Positions 45,867 through 57,814 are shown, counted from the first letter of the stretch. The stretch: 64,000 nt of DNA from Siphonodentalium dalli (GCA_032622095.1 CP136065.1:61921094-61985093); one strand, 5' to 3'. Made by a program: numbers and translations. The notes: a model not told the origin generated them from the letters alone.

Positions 45867-46039
45867 CGACAATTGTAATCTGATCACCCTTGAAAAGCTA
45901 ACTACATTTGTGATCGATTTGAGAAGCTGGTTGCGAATGTGATCAATGACCCCCATAATCCACAGTATAGGATAATTTGGTAGCACAGTTACCAGACTGG
46001 CCTCCATATGATCCCCCTCTTATATATGAGACTCCTGGT

Positions 46040-46140
46040 GTCCTTATCTTATTAAGTGTACTGACCTATCAATTACTTTAACAGATTTTATATCCCTGCT
46101 CTGTGTCATATTAATCAACAAATTGCCTCACAGAATAGTG
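46040..46140. repeat. Duplicated segment, copy 1 (partner 47528-47633)
   Basis: TATCTTATTAAGTGTA, TCATATTAATCAACAAATTG and CTCACAGAATA occur in the same order in both copies. Confidence 0.8.
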
Positions 46141-46169
46141 TCACTGGGTTTCCTCATATGAAGGATATA

Positions 46170-46530
46170 ATTCAAGGCTGGATATAGTGTGTCGGACATT
46201 TGCAAAATTAGGTCCCCAGAGAGTGAAATTAGAGACGTTATCCCGCAGAGCCGGGAACCTCGTACTGTTTAGGCCTCAACTGCTATGAGATACATACGAT
46301 CAGATTGAAGTTCACCATGGAATTTATCTTCTGCAATTAGGGGATATAGAAACTGAACAGAAGGGGGAAAGTTAATTTGAGACTATAGATACTCAGAAAA
46401 TGAGGCCTAAGCAGAATGAGGTACCCAGAGGGTGAATTTGGTGATGCTAGGCCACTCTGCAGAATAGTCACTAAACTCACCCTCAGGGGACCTCATTCTG
46501 CAAATGTCAGACACACTATATCCAGGCTTG
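46170..46530. mobile_element. IR-E element copy E7
   Basis: Starts GGATATAGTGTGTCGGACAT, ends TGTCAGACACACTATATCC. One internal arm is deleted. Confidence 0.82.
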
Positions 46531-46664
46531 ATATAATTTTAACAAAAAGGCTAGCCTCGGACAAATGGCCCCTTCACTCCATGGTGGCGGAAGCATTGAG
46601 GGGTAAGGAGGGACTCAACCTTCATATGGATAATTTTCCCCAATGTAAACTATGCAGACAGACA

Positions 46665-46920
46665 ATGGAAGGAAATGTTCAGATAATAAGTTCAACAAAT
46701 GACCATAGGTCTACAAGAGTCTGCAAACGAGGAGTCCTTTGTTGAACTTTATAATCATCTGAACACTTCCCTAAATAAATAAGACCCCTTTTGTACTTTT
46801 ATTTATCTGTCGTCTGCTTATATTACCTGTGCATCCCTGCATTAAACCAATATAATATGGACCATTCCGATGTACACTTTTTAACTGACTGGGAGAATCT
46901 ATTTAGAACAGAAATGGTTG
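46665..46920. repeat. TTAA-D copy D6, damaged termini
   Basis: GGAAATGTTCAGATAATAAG, TTATTTATCTGTCGTCTGCT and TGGACCATTCCGATGTACAC are diagnostic; the terminal CCCTTTC motifs are gone. Confidence 0.65.
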
Positions 46921-46987
46921 AAACCACAAGACCATACTTTGAAATCTTATCAAGAAACTTGGTATCTCTGTATGATCCCGTTATATA

Positions 46988-47515
46988 TATACTAGCAGGT
47001 GGACCCGACTTCGTCCGGGCTGTTTCCCCTCTGCTTTTCGGCGAATTGCGCGATTTGATCTTGAATTGTCCATGTTGAAGGTCAAGGTGAGGTGGGGTCA
47101 CGATTTGACCCGTCCAAAACACTGCCCGGACAAAAGTACCCGACAAAAGTACCCGTCGAAATCCATCAGGTTTTACCCGATTTGACCTCATCAAATTGAT
47201 CATTTTGATAGTCAAGGTCAGGTCGGGGTCACGACTCAACCCGTCCAAAACACTCAGTGGACAAAAGTAACCCTACGTATCAAATTTCGTTGAAATCCCA
47301 TCAAAATTCGCGATTTGACCTTGAATTGACCCGATTTCAAGGTCAAGGTCACGTTGCACGGGCAAACGAATAGGCTTATGACACTCCCCAAACGAAAGTA
47401 TCCCGAGACACTAATTTTCATCGAAATCCCGTGAAACTCGGGCGTTCGACCGAGTCCATCGCGAACACACAGACAGACAGACAGTCACACAGATCTCCCA
47501 AAATATATAATAGAT
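46988..47515. repeat. Repeat F copy 1 (hairpin head, GACAGACAG tail)
   Basis: Head ACTAGCAGGTGGACCCGACT with a CCCGACTTCGTCCGGG-type hairpin. Then blocks of CGATTTGACCTTGAATTG and GGTCAAGGTCAGG, and a tail with ACACACAGACAGACAGACAG and AAAATATATAATAGAT. Overlapping open frames are repeat-derived. Confidence 0.82.
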
Positions 47516-47527
47516 GAGATTCTGGGT

Positions 47528-47633
47528 ATCGGTATCTTATTAAGTGTAGTGACCTATGAATTACTTTAACAAATTTGATAACCCTGCTGTATGTCATATT
47601 AATCAACAAATTGCCTCATAGAATAATGTAACT
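47528..47633. repeat. Duplicated segment, copy 2 (partner 46040-46140)
   Basis: Starts right after repeat F, so repeat F sits between two related copies of this segment. Confidence 0.78.
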
Positions 47634-47792
47634 TCCCCCATATCTCCATAGAATATCTAATGGAATTAGTACATTTTGCACCTTCCTGTCGGTTCTTCAG
47701 TTACCTGTTACATATCAGTTGAGATAGGACACAACAATCTGTCTGGGCCATGTGGGTTCTGAATATATTCATCGAAGATGTAAGAGCAAGAA

Positions 47793-47990
47793 GGAGGATA
47801 GGTTCCCAGACCAATTACTGAGCTGAATTTAGGAAGGTGTCTGGTACATTACAGGGACTATCAGCATGTTATCAAACGGCTTGTTACAAAAATGATAAAG
47901 AAGTACTCTTATCCAGGATGACATTGTACTTTTGAAGAGGTCTGGGTGCACCTGAATGCACTCAATCTCTAGTAGAGTTATCTACCTTAA
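47793..47990. repeat. 198-bp duplicated segment, copy 1 (partner 49179-49381)
   Basis: Shares ATGTTATCAAACGGCTT, AAGAAGTACTCTTATCCAGG and GGTGCACCTGAATGCACTCA with the partner. It ends in TATCTACCTTAA, where TTAA-I is inserted. Confidence 0.88.
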
Positions 47991-48747
47991 AGGGGAAGGA
48001 AACCCACAACAAATCGGCCCTTAATATATTTAGTATATCAACCATGGCACCTCTCATTCTCAGTTATGCTCCAACACAACGATATCACATCGCATAATAT
48101 AAAACTCTCGCTAATTACTGCGAGTCCATATTTATAAGATCATGGCGTCACAGCCTCACATTGCGTTACTCATCCATTGTAGATTTATGTATAAAGGCTA
48201 TCACACTAATATCATTTTGGTGTGTTTGTTTGTTTTTCTGCGCAAAATCCAAGTAATCACAGCCTATTGAAGACTATACATGTATTATAAGCCAAAAATG
48301 ATTTACGTTATAAATTTGAACAATTAATTTACGGCCAGTTGAATATGACAATCTTGGCCAAACTCACGCGACTTCTGTATGCGCAAATATGACAACCAAA
48401 CAATCTTTCACGAATTAAACTATAATTTATTCACAATAGATAACCATTTATTGTGCATAACAAACATTCAATCTGTTTTATTTATTTTCATATCTAAAAA
48501 CAGACTATAGTACACGTACGATACAGTTTAGCACTAAACAGTCAAGTGAGGCCGTGACGTCACACACTATAAAGGTAGATAATATTTCTTCTAAAATCGT
48601 GGCATCAAGTAACTTGCATAACTTCTTGCGCAGGGTAGTTTGAGACACCATATCTCCGATCTTGTGCTGAAATTTTACACACGAACAGAGAACAGCTTGC
48701 TTAATGCTGAGACATGCCTTTTCATTATGTGATAGTTTCATTCCCCT
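47991..48747. mobile_element. TTAA-I element, 757 bp
   Basis: Ends AGGGGAAGGAAAC and the complement of AGGGGAATGAAAC, with TTAA at 47987-47990 and 48748-48751. The minus-strand frame 48741-48505 (MKLSHNEKACLSIKQAVLCS) begins inside the terminal repeat and has no domain I recognise. It is probably a non-autonomous TTAA-target element. Confidence 0.8.
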
Positions 48748-49178
48748 TTAACAAGATTCACCTTTGTCACAGCATCGGTTTGTACAAGATTCTTGTAAAT
48801 TCAGAGACATGAACATACAACAAGAATTTTGATAGCTATGAGGGAGACTGATTACATAATACCAGAATCATGTTCAAACTGGTCTATCAATAATGAGTTT
48901 CCCAAATGATTCCAGTTTTGCATGGGACTATTTTGTACCTATACAGTAGTTTTGTGTGGGTCTATTTTGTACCTATACAGTAGTTGCATTGACATGTGAA
49001 TGACATATTTCATGGAGACAATTGAGGCACTGCTTTAATAGTGAATTCAGTAGTTTTATACGATACGCATCTATACGAGTTGCATGCTTCACGTATTAAC
49101 TCGGTGATATTATTAGATTAATTTTGGGGCTGTGACCGAGGTGAATATTGGTAAGATAGACAACTCTTGGTAGAGATT

Positions 49179-49381
49179 GGAGGATTGGTTCTCCAGACCA
49201 ATTACTGAGCCGAATTTAGGAAGGCGTCTGGGACATTACACGGACTATCAGCATGTTATCAAACGGCTTATTACAAAAATGATAAAGAAGTACTCTTATC
49301 CAGGATGACATTGTACTTCTGAAGAGGTCTGGGTGCACCTGAATGCACTCAAACTATATGTACCAGAGTTATCTATCTTAA
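49179..49381. repeat. Duplicated segment, copy 2 (partner 47793-47990)
   Basis: Ends TATCTATCTTAA, at the same base as copy 1, followed by a TTAA-B element instead of TTAA-I. Confidence 0.88.
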
Positions 49382-49854
49382 CCCTTTCATGACGGATGCT
49401 GTACTGACACAACATTAAAGACCCTATGGTCGACTCGTATAATTATATAAGAGAATGCATTGGCCTAACATATTTTTTTATAAATTTTTCTTACATTCTT
49501 AAACAATTTTTATAATTTTTTATAATTTTTTCTTACATTCTTTAACAATTTTTACAATTTTTTATAATTGTTTTCATATATTCTTTAACAATTTTATAAT
49601 TATTTTTTTTCTTACATTCTTTAACAAATTTATCATTTTTTCTTACATTCTTTTACAATTTTTATTATTTTTTATCATTATTTCTCACATTCTTTAACAA
49701 TTTTTTATCATTGTTTAATTTTTTTATTACATTTTTGAACAATTATAAAATATACTATAAAATTTGTTAGGCCTATGGTCGAAATACCATATATAAGAGA
49801 ATGTTTTGGCACAGGGTCTTTAATTGGCCCAAGGCGCTGGAAGCAACCAAGGTA
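49382..49854. mobile_element. TTAA-B/C-type element B11 with AT-rich tandem core
   Basis: Starts CCCTTTCATGACGGATGC after TTAA (49378-49381). The core (49460-49750) consists of irregular TTACATTCTTTAACAATTTT repeats like the AT-rich part of TTAA-C. The right end (GGTATAGGAAGGGTACC) is degraded. Confidence 0.7.
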
Positions 49855-49859
49855 TAGGA

Positions 49860-50285
49860 AGGGTACCTCCAGCAACGATGATTTTTAGTCAGAGGAATAG
49901 TACTCATATCGAAAAAGACAAAATTGTGCCATTCAAGCAAGCCTTTAACCTGGGGTCATGTGAATATTTTTTTATTTTAAATGATATTGATTTGAACTGA
50001 GTATTTGATTCGTATTTTGATTTGACAATCAGCCGGGAATATCTATCAAATATTTCAGTTTATCTTCGCAATACTATTTTATGTCAGACATATTCACCAC
50101 AAATTCAGTATAGTAGTCTTCATGGGAATCTTTTAAAACTTGTGATCAGACTGGAAGACTTTTGGTCACCTTAAATTTTGAAATGTTAAGCTACAAAGAG
50201 GTCACATCTCAGCATTCCAACACATGGAACTTTGTTAACTAAACATTAAAAATTCAAGAAAAAGGTGTGCCCAAAATATGGAATT
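49860..50285. other. Sequence without recognised features
   Basis: AT-rich DNA with no recognised repeat or exon. Confidence 0.3.
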
Positions 50286-50289
50286 GTGC

Positions 50290-50700
50290 CCAAGTCTGAG
50301 TTTAGTGTGTCTGACATTTAGTGATGCTACTCTGCACAGCGTATCTGGTTAGCATCACCAAATTCACCCTCTGGGGACCTCATTCTGCTTAGGCCTCATC
50401 GTCTAGGATATATCTATAGTCTCAAATTAACATTGTTTTCAGTTACTTTTTCCCTTCTGGGAAGTTTCTATATCGCAGAAGATAAATTGCATAATCGACG
50501 TGACTAATAGGTGAATATCACCAACTTCAACAATGGAACTTCAATCTGAAATAGGTCTCCCACAGCAGATGAGGCCATGCAGAATGAGGCCCCAAGAGGG
50601 TGAATATTGTGATTCTAGCCCGCTGTGTAGGATAGCGGCACTAAATTCACCCTCTGAATGACCCTCTATCATTCTGCAAATGACAAGCACATTAAACTCA
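50290..50700. mobile_element. IR-E element copy E8
   Basis: Starts TGAGTTTAGTGTGTCTGACA, ends AATGACAAGCACATTAAACTC. The first AGAATGAGG block is deleted. Confidence 0.82.
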
Positions 50701-50844
50701 GGCATGATTTTGCCCAAATTAGTGCAGATGAAGACAGGCTATCGTCATATATTTGAAGACGAATGTAAAAATTCAGAAATTTTTCATTTGACTCTTCATT
50801 TGAACAGAAGAAAACTAATTTGTTTAGGTTTATTGGAGCAGTAA

Positions 50845-51190
50845 CTGCATGGCTAGCATCACCAATTTAACCCTCTGGGAACCTCATTCTGCTTAGGCCT
50901 CAACTGCTATGGGAGATCGGGGATCAGATTGAAGTTCCCCAGTTGAAGTTGGTGATGTTCACCCATTAGTCACCACGATTATAAATTTTATCTTCTGCAA
51001 ATAAAGGGATATAGAAACTGAACAGAAGGGAAAAAGTAACTAAAACAATGTTAATTTGAGACTATAAGATACTTCCCAAAAGATGAGGCATAATGATAAG
51101 CAGAATAAGGTCCCCAGAGGGCTAGCATTGCCAAATTCACCATCTGGGGGACCTCATTCTGCAAATGTCAGACACACTATTTCCAGACTT
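50845..51190. mobile_element. IR-E element copy E9, left end lost
   Basis: Contains GGGAACCTCATTCTGCTTAG, GATATAGAAACTGAACAGAA and the right end GCAAATGTCAGACACACTAT. Confidence 0.78.
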
Positions 51191-51194
51191 GACT

Positions 51195-52205
51195 CCAAGT
51201 GAGTTTGTACATAAACGAACCCATGGCTTGTCACAAATTAAACATTTCCAAAAATAATCCCAATGATGCACATCCATTATGAGGAACTTTAATCTCATCA
51301 TGTTTAGCCGCCTTTTAGTAAAACATAACCTAAGAATATACTCAGGATGCTATTAATAGTACAGACGCACCTGATATACCAGGTAATTAGGAAAGTAGAC
51401 GTGTTAAACATGCTAAATTGGTACTTTTGGAACATATGCCTTGTCGTCATTTCTAATTGGGAGGTGTGATATTTTTAGCTTGAATATAATGCATAATCAG
51501 CTTTTTAGCAGGAGTAAAGTGGGTACCTTTAATTAAAATACCTGTCTAAATCATTAACTCATTATGATCCAACACAGCTAGGTTATAATCTCGTCATCTT
51601 ATATATGTAATGCTGTGAATTTATCAAAATAGTAATATTGCCTGTCCCAGTTCATAGAACAAAATTATTTCCTATTGAAAAATCTGCTGCTGATTGGTCT
51701 CTCGAATAACGCAAAATTATTATTTTACAATCAAGAATCAATACAGAAAGTCAAACAATCTTTGAACGATGACACATTAGTATTTACAAGATGCAATACC
51801 ATTCTATTCTCATATAGTTTATCTTAGATGTATTTTATCAGAAAATTCAGAATATATTTAGAACTTATTTGTCAAAAATTCTGATATACTCACCTCACAA
51901 ATCTGCGAACAAAAAACTATCCAAATGAGTATTTCCAAAATATCCAATATCTCAAAATCATTATTGTAACCACTTTTCCGATCACATGAAAACTCGAACT
52001 AAATCACATTTAGAAATACATGTACCAGCAAGATCAAACAATCTGGCTTCCACAATATATATATGCTTGGACAGCCACAGGTGTGAAACTCATAATCTTA
52101 TAAAGGCAATTTGTTTATAATAAAATGTGGATTTTGAAAGCCATTTGGTTTAGGGAAAAGTCCATTAGTATACATCATAAACCTTCCGGCTTATTGTTTA
52201 ATCTC
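51195..52205. other. Sequence without recognised features
   Basis: About 1 kb of AT-rich DNA with no recognised repeat, exon or RNA gene. Confidence 0.3.
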
Positions 52206-52209
52206 CCAT

Positions 52210-52665
52210 TTCCAAGTCTGAGTTTAGTGTGCCTGTCATTTGCAGAATGAGGTCTCCGGAGGGTGAATTTAGTGACGCTACCCCCGCACAGCTGGCTAGC
52301 ATCATCAAATTCACCCTCTGGGGACCTCAATCTGCATGGCCTCATCAGCTATGGGAGACATAGACTCAGATTGAAGTTCCCAAATGGTGAATATTGTGAC
52401 ATACACCCATTGGGAACCTTGATTATGCAATATGTGTCATCTGCCCATTTGGGGGATATAGAAAACTAAACTAAAAAAAAATAATAGAACCTATGTGAAG
52501 AAGTTTCTATAGAAATTTGATAATAAAGAAACTTTTCAGAGAAGATGAGGTCCCCAGAGGGTGAATTTAGTGATGATAGCCTGCTATGTGGGAGAGTATC
52601 ACTAAATTCACCCTCTGGGGACCTCATTTTACAAATGACAGGCACCTTATTCTCAGGTCTGCTCC
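52210..52665. mobile_element. IR-E element copy E10
   Basis: Starts CTGAGTTTAGTGTGCCTGTC, ends AAATGACAGGCACC; the full order of internal motifs is present. Confidence 0.87.
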
Positions 52666-52846
52666 CATCATTCACTTTGTTTTTTTATGAATATTGTCTG
52701 TTGTATGAATTTCTGTCCATGTTTTTCATTGCTCCCTATATCAAACAGACATATACGCACTATTTAACAATTTGAATATCAGAATTGCATAAGATCTGCT
52801 TTTCGACCTACACGATCTATATCATGACAAAAATAAGTACCTGTTT

Positions 52847-53100
52847 AACCCTTTCTAAACAAAATAGATTCTGCCATCAGTTATAAAAGTATAATTGGAT
52901 TGGACTATTATACTTTTGAAGGGATGTTCATATTTAGTTAAATTAATTATTAGTTCCCTTTTAAGACATCTGATGTCAATGGCATATATCCCATGACACT
53001 CTCCGGGGTCAATTGATCCCCATGTACAAATATACAGCTCCGAGAGTCCAGCAGTTTGTTTGCCCATAGACGGACAGACAAACAAAAGTGAGTTTTATTA
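52847..53100. repeat. TTAA-D left end joined to a GACGGACAGACAAAC-tailed repeat
   Basis: TTAACCCTTTCTAAACAAAAT and GGACTATTATACTTTTGAAGG are D-type. From about 52960 the sequence changes to a repeat ending CATAGACGGACAGACAAAC, reminiscent of the tail of repeat F. Confidence 0.5.
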
Positions 53101-53139
53101 GTATAGATTGCTTGTTGTATGAATTTCTGTCAAATATTC

Positions 53140-53520
53140 CTTGGATAGAAATAAAAGTGTTTAAATGGCGACTGTACACTAAATATGCCCATTTATGGGA
53201 CCTCTCCTATTATACTCAACAGAATATTTACAACAAATGAATGAATTTGAGCCATGGATGGGTGCAAAATAAATTCATTAACTTTATGAGCGATGTAAAA
53301 CAACATGGTAATTATAATGAAAATGAGTTTAAGGCTTGAGTCATCAGCTCATTTTAATTACAATTTTCATGTGTTTTACATCGTTCATAGAGCACATGAG
53401 TGTATTTTACACTCATCCATGGCTCAAATTCATTCATTTGTTGCATATACTCTGTTGAGTAAAATAGGAGATGGTCCCATAAATGGCCGATTTAGTTTAC
53501 AGTACCACTTTATAAACTAA
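53140..53520. mobile_element. Foldback element, about 370 bp
   Basis: CCATTTATGGGACCTCTCCT, CAACAGAATATTTACAACA and AATGAATGAATTTGAGCCAT in the left half recur in complement in the right half. The arms are diverged by several substitutions. No target duplication could be fixed. Confidence 0.75.
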
Positions 53521-54182
53521 TTCTAGGACTACTATTAAATGCTGACTCATCCCATTTACGTCTCACATAGTTGATTTTAGAAATAATTCAACAGAAAATT
53601 TCAGAAGATATTTTTACTCATATACTCACAAAATTTTAATATATGAAACTAAAGAATATCCAACTGTGTATTTCCAAATTTCAGAGAATTTAAAAAATCC
53701 CACATTTCAGCACAGATGAAAATTCAAACAAACAAACCATTATGAATTCATGTATCAGCACCCTTAAAACAATATTACACATACTATAGCATGGTAGATT
53801 AATCTTGTATTAAAAAACATGCCCAAACAATCTGGCTTCCACAATGGTGATATGGCCACAACAATAAGACCAGCTACTCCTAGATATAAAGGTTCCTTTA
53901 TATGAAAGAGGTAATAAGCCTACTAAAAGATTACCCAATAAGATTAGAATGAGCTGATAAGTAAGATACAAGATCAAGCCTGATTGGATTCCAGATTTAT
54001 GACCATACACTACACATAATAATTCTCAATTCTTAGGTCACACCAATATTATAGACTTGTTTACAAATATTTTGGTGAAAAGATGGTAGATACAGGAGGA
54101 AATGAAATAATAAAGAGATATATTCATAACCACAACAAAAATTATAGATAGACAGTGGAACTGTTCAAGAATTTCATTATTG

Positions 54183-54781
54183 TTTTGTAACTAAAGCATC
54201 AATGATGAGTAGTTATTACATAGGAAATGTTCAGATAATAAGTTTAACCCTTTCTATACTAAAGCATGAGTAGTTATCCCATAAGAAATGTTCAGATAAT
54301 AAGTTTAACCCTTTCTATACTAAAGCATCATTGATGAGTAGTTATCCCATAGGAAATGTTCAGATAATAAGTTTAACCCTTTCTATACTAAAGCATCATT
54401 GATGAGTAGTTATCCCAAAGGAAATGTTCAGATAATAAGTTTAACCCTTTCTATACTAAAGCATCATTGATGAGTAGTTATCCCAAAGGAAATGTTCAGA
54501 TAATAAGTTTAACCCTTTCTATACTAAAGCATCATTGATGAGTAGTTATCCCATAGGAAATGTTCAGATAATAAGTTCAACAAACAACCATAGGTTTTTA
54601 TTGAAATTATTATCTAAACATTTCACACCAATATATATGAATTTTTCTGCACTTGTATTATCTTTTTATCTGTTTGTCGTCTGCTCATATATCTTTAACA
54701 TCCCCCCAAATGAATAATAGACCATTCCAATGCATATATTTATAATTGAATGGGAGAATCCATTCAGTATAGAAAGGGTTG
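54183..54781. mobile_element. TTAA-D element D8 with a short array of its terminus
   Basis: Five to six copies of the 68-bp terminus (GATGAGTAGTTATCCCATAG, AATGTTCAGATAATAAGTTT, AACCCTTTCTATACTAAAGC) precede a nearly complete D element ending TTCAGTATAGAAAGGGTTGA. The orientation is opposite to the large satellite. Confidence 0.85.
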
Positions 54782-55204
54782 AATTATGGATTTGTAGGTA
54801 AACCAGGCTATTAAATAGCTATAGCCTTACAAACTATAATTCTAAATAGAATTGATCAGAAGTTATGGCACCATAAGTTTCGTTGAAGTGCATTCCAGAG
54901 CTCTATGCCATGAATCTTTAAATTAATTATGGTATTAAATGAAAATATGCCTGCTAAGTGATAAATTGGTTCCTTTTAACCACTGAAAACTGAATACTCA
55001 TAGATTTATACTAACACATGGATTTGAGCTGTGGAACATGAATGCAGGATGTTGGTTCGTCGAAATTACGTCACGTGACATCGTACATAGACCCCAACTT
55101 GTTTATTGTGCAGAAGTAACTTGCAAAGAGCTACGAGAATAATGTTGGCAATTGGTGCTAAATTCTCTTTTAATCTGCCAGGTGACTCGGTTGAGTGTAA
55201 ATAT

Positions 55205-55362
55205 AAGTAATTGATGTTGATTTTGTTGTGTTCCATAGAGAATATTCATGCAAGATGGTCAGATATTTTTATGTGAGGAAAGCTTTCAAGTTCCACACAA
55301 AATGTCAGACCAACTTGCATCCATACTCTATGGAACACAACAAAATCAACATCAATTACTTA
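55205..55362. mobile_element. Foldback MITE, 158 bp
   Basis: Arms TAAGTAATTGATGTTGATTT and TTGTTGTGTTCCATAG are followed in complement at the other end. Arms of about 36 bp are nearly perfect. Confidence 0.8.
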
Positions 55363-55367
55363 ATTAA

Positions 55368-55527
55368 AGGCCCACTTAATTTTAGAAAGTCAAAACGACA
55401 TGTTCACAGTTTAATCAACTGGATAAGTTGACAATACAATGTTTTGGAGCTTCCGCTTTCAAATGGTATATAATATGGAATATGTTGTATATAATGTTAT
55501 CTTGGGATTCAAAATTTAAGTGGGCCT
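55368..55527. mobile_element. TTAA-H element copy 2, 160 bp
   Basis: Starts AGGCCCACTTAATTTTAG, ends in the complement of the first 13 bases; TTAA at 55364-55367 and 55528-55531. It lies directly beside the foldback MITE and shares GACATGTTCACAGTTTA-type sequence with the interior of copy 1. Confidence 0.82.
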
Positions 55528-55814
55528 TTAAGTAGCTATTTTTCGCTCCATACAACCATCTAGGGGAAAGCTTATATTATTACACATTTTGTTGAAAATA
55601 GTAATCTTTAAACTTGAATTTAATTAAAATGTACTACATGTAGTTACAAAATATTACAAAAAAAATTGTAACTTAGCAAACAAACTTTCTTACCAAAGGG
55701 AACGATGTGCTAATGATTTAGTTCAGAAAATTGTAAAACTCAGAAAATTACATAAAGTAAAACACAAGAGAGATGAAATTGAAATTTCATCAGAACATGC
55801 TCGGATACTCAATA

Positions 55815-56065
55815 TGCAAGCCTTGAAATAGGGTGTCTATCATTTGCAGAATGAGGTCCCCAGAGGGTGAATTTAGTGATGCTACCCCGCATAGCATCAC
55901 CAAATTCACCCTCTGGGGACCTCATTCTGCTTACACCTCAGCAGAATGAGGTTCCCAGAGGGTGAATTTGGTGATGCTAGCCTGCTATGCGGGGTAGCAT
56001 CACTAAATTCACCCTCTGTGAACCTCATTCTGCAAATGACAGGCTCACTATTTCAAGGCTTGTCA
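55815..56065. mobile_element. IR-E element copy E11, compact
   Basis: Both ends are present (CCTTGAAATAGGGTGTCTAT, AAATGACAGGCTCACTATTTC); the middle 200 bp are missing, so the two hairpin arms are adjacent. Confidence 0.85.
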
Positions 56066-56108
56066 GTATGGCAAGCTGAGTAGTATCTACTTATTAAACA
56101 CATATTAA

Positions 56109-56349
56109 CCCTTTCTATACTAAATGGATTCTGCCAACCAGTTATAAAAGTAAATATTGGAATGGTCTAATATACATTTGGAGGGATACATGTTCAAGAA
56201 AAAAATAGCAGACAACAGTATGATGAAAAGATAATACAAGTGCAGAAGTATTCATATTTTTTGGTGGGAAATGTTCAGATAATAACATTTGTTGAACTTT
56301 TATCTGAACAGGGATAACTACTTGTCAATGATTAATTAGTGAAAAGGGT
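56109..56349. mobile_element. TTAA-D element copy D9
   Basis: Starts CCCTTTCTATACTAAATGG after TTAA (56105-56108). The right end (TTAGTGAAAAGGGTG) has lost the exact TTAA. Confidence 0.75.
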
Positions 56350-56390
56350 GAAGAAGTTATTGGGATATATACAATCTTATCCAAGAATTA

Positions 56391-56520
56391 CAGTAATGCC
56401 CTAATTAATCGACTCCTTAACCACAGCAGAATTATAGGTAATTTTTCAGGATTTAGTCGGAAATATGGTTTGTTGCCATTCATTGGAAAGCTCTGTGAGA
56501 GCTTTCCGATTAATGGCTAA
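56391..56520. repeat. TA-A MITE copy A13, right arm deleted
   Basis: TA and the left arm are intact up to GAGCTTTCCGATTAATGGC; the sequence is followed at once by copy A14. Confidence 0.8.
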
Positions 56521-56524
56521 TGTA

Positions 56525-56658
56525 CAGTAATGCCCTAAATAATATAGCTCTCATAGAGCTTTCCGATGAATGGCAACAAGCCATATTTCTGACTAAATCC
56601 TGAAAAATTACCCGTAATTCTGCTGTGGTTAAGGAGTAGATTATTTAGGGCATTACTG
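56525..56658. mobile_element. TA-A MITE copy A14
   Basis: TA at 56523-56524 and 56659-56660; the left arm is shortened, the right arm complete. In tandem with A13. Confidence 0.82.
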
Positions 56659-56664
56659 TACATA

Positions 56665-57240
56665 CAATCCAATGCTCAACTGACAAAGCCTCTGAGCTGG
56701 ATTCCAAGTGTTAATTTGAGAATTGTTTTATGGTCACAATCCTAAGTATAGAATGACAATCTATTTCTTGTTCAAATTTATTACCCCTCATATCATAACC
56801 AAATCTGCAAATAGCTTGGTCTCAGATTGAAGCAATAATTTGTTTTATAGCAGTTGGGCTGAATGATTCTTTACCAGGGGTCAATTGTGCAGACAAAATC
56901 AATTGGACAATTTGGGGGTAAGTTCTTATCTAATTAAAATAAGAGACCAATAAGATTTATTGTGACTGGAAGATTAACGACAATATGCCAGGTCTAGACA
57001 AGTTGTGATTCTATAACATCAGAAGGACTTGACTCTGTCCCATAAGATTAATGGTGTTTTAGAACTAAAGTAACAATGAATCATTGATTCTATCAGGGTG
57101 ACCTCAAATGACACTAACCAGTATGACACTATAATGTCTTCTTGTAGTTACTTTAGTAGGGCATGATTCATAATCAGATAGGGGCAGTGGAACTGTGTGG
57201 CATGCAGGGGCTCTACCCCCCCCCCCTTACCCTTGACTGA
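56665..57240. other. Sequence without recognised features
   Basis: No repeat family or exon was recognised; ends with an 11-nt C run (57216-57226). Confidence 0.3.
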
Positions 57241-57246
57241 TGGCTA

Positions 57247-57436
57247 TAACACTTCCATAACTGGAGCTTCCTCAAATTTTGCAAAATCCCAGAGCCAAGG
57301 CATTATCTTATATGCGTGTCTCCCAGAGGGAGCATTGCATATATAAAAAAATATATTGCTAACAATATTTTCCTTAACTTGTAAGCCAGAGCATTCTCTT
57401 ATATGGGAGACTCACATATATAAGAGAATGCACTGG
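57247..57436. repeat. TTAA-B MITE copy B12, right end cut by IR-E
   Basis: Starts ACTTCCATAACTGGAGCTTC and has the usual ATATATAAGAGAATGCACTGG block, which then passes directly into IR-E sequence. Confidence 0.7.
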
Positions 57437-57812
57437 CGGGTTAGCGTAACCAAATTCATCCTCCAAGGACATCATTCTGCATGGCCTCATCTGCTACGGT
57501 AGACCTAGACTCAAGATTTAAGTTCCCAGATGGTGAATATATATGGTGATGTGCACCCATTGGGCACCTCAATTATGCATTGTGTCGGCTGTAAATTTGG
57601 GGATAACTAAACTAAAAAAAAAACTTTCTATAGAAACTAAATTTTTTTTTTAATTTGATCATAAAGATACTTTCCAGAGAAGATGAAGTCTAAGCAGAAT
57701 GAGGTCCCCAGATGGTGAATTTAGTGATGTTAGCCCGCTGTAAGGGGTAGCTAACTAACTTCACCCTCTGGGGACCTCATTCTGCAAATGTCCAGCACCA
57801 TATTCGGAGGCC
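57437..57812. mobile_element. IR-E element copy E12, left end lost
   Basis: Contains CTGCATGGCCTCATCTGCTA, GTGAATTTAGTGATGTTAGC and the right end GCAAATGTCCAGCACC. Confidence 0.78.
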
Positions 57813-57814
57813 AG

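Noticed and set aside
46823-47248. 141-residue minus-strand frame
   Set aside because: Spans TTAA-D and repeat F sequence, no domain, no splice context.
55690-55730. Possible small minus-strand exon with GTAAGA donor upstream of exon 1
   Set aside because: Only about 16-30 bases, wrong phase for exon 1 and no supporting coding signal.
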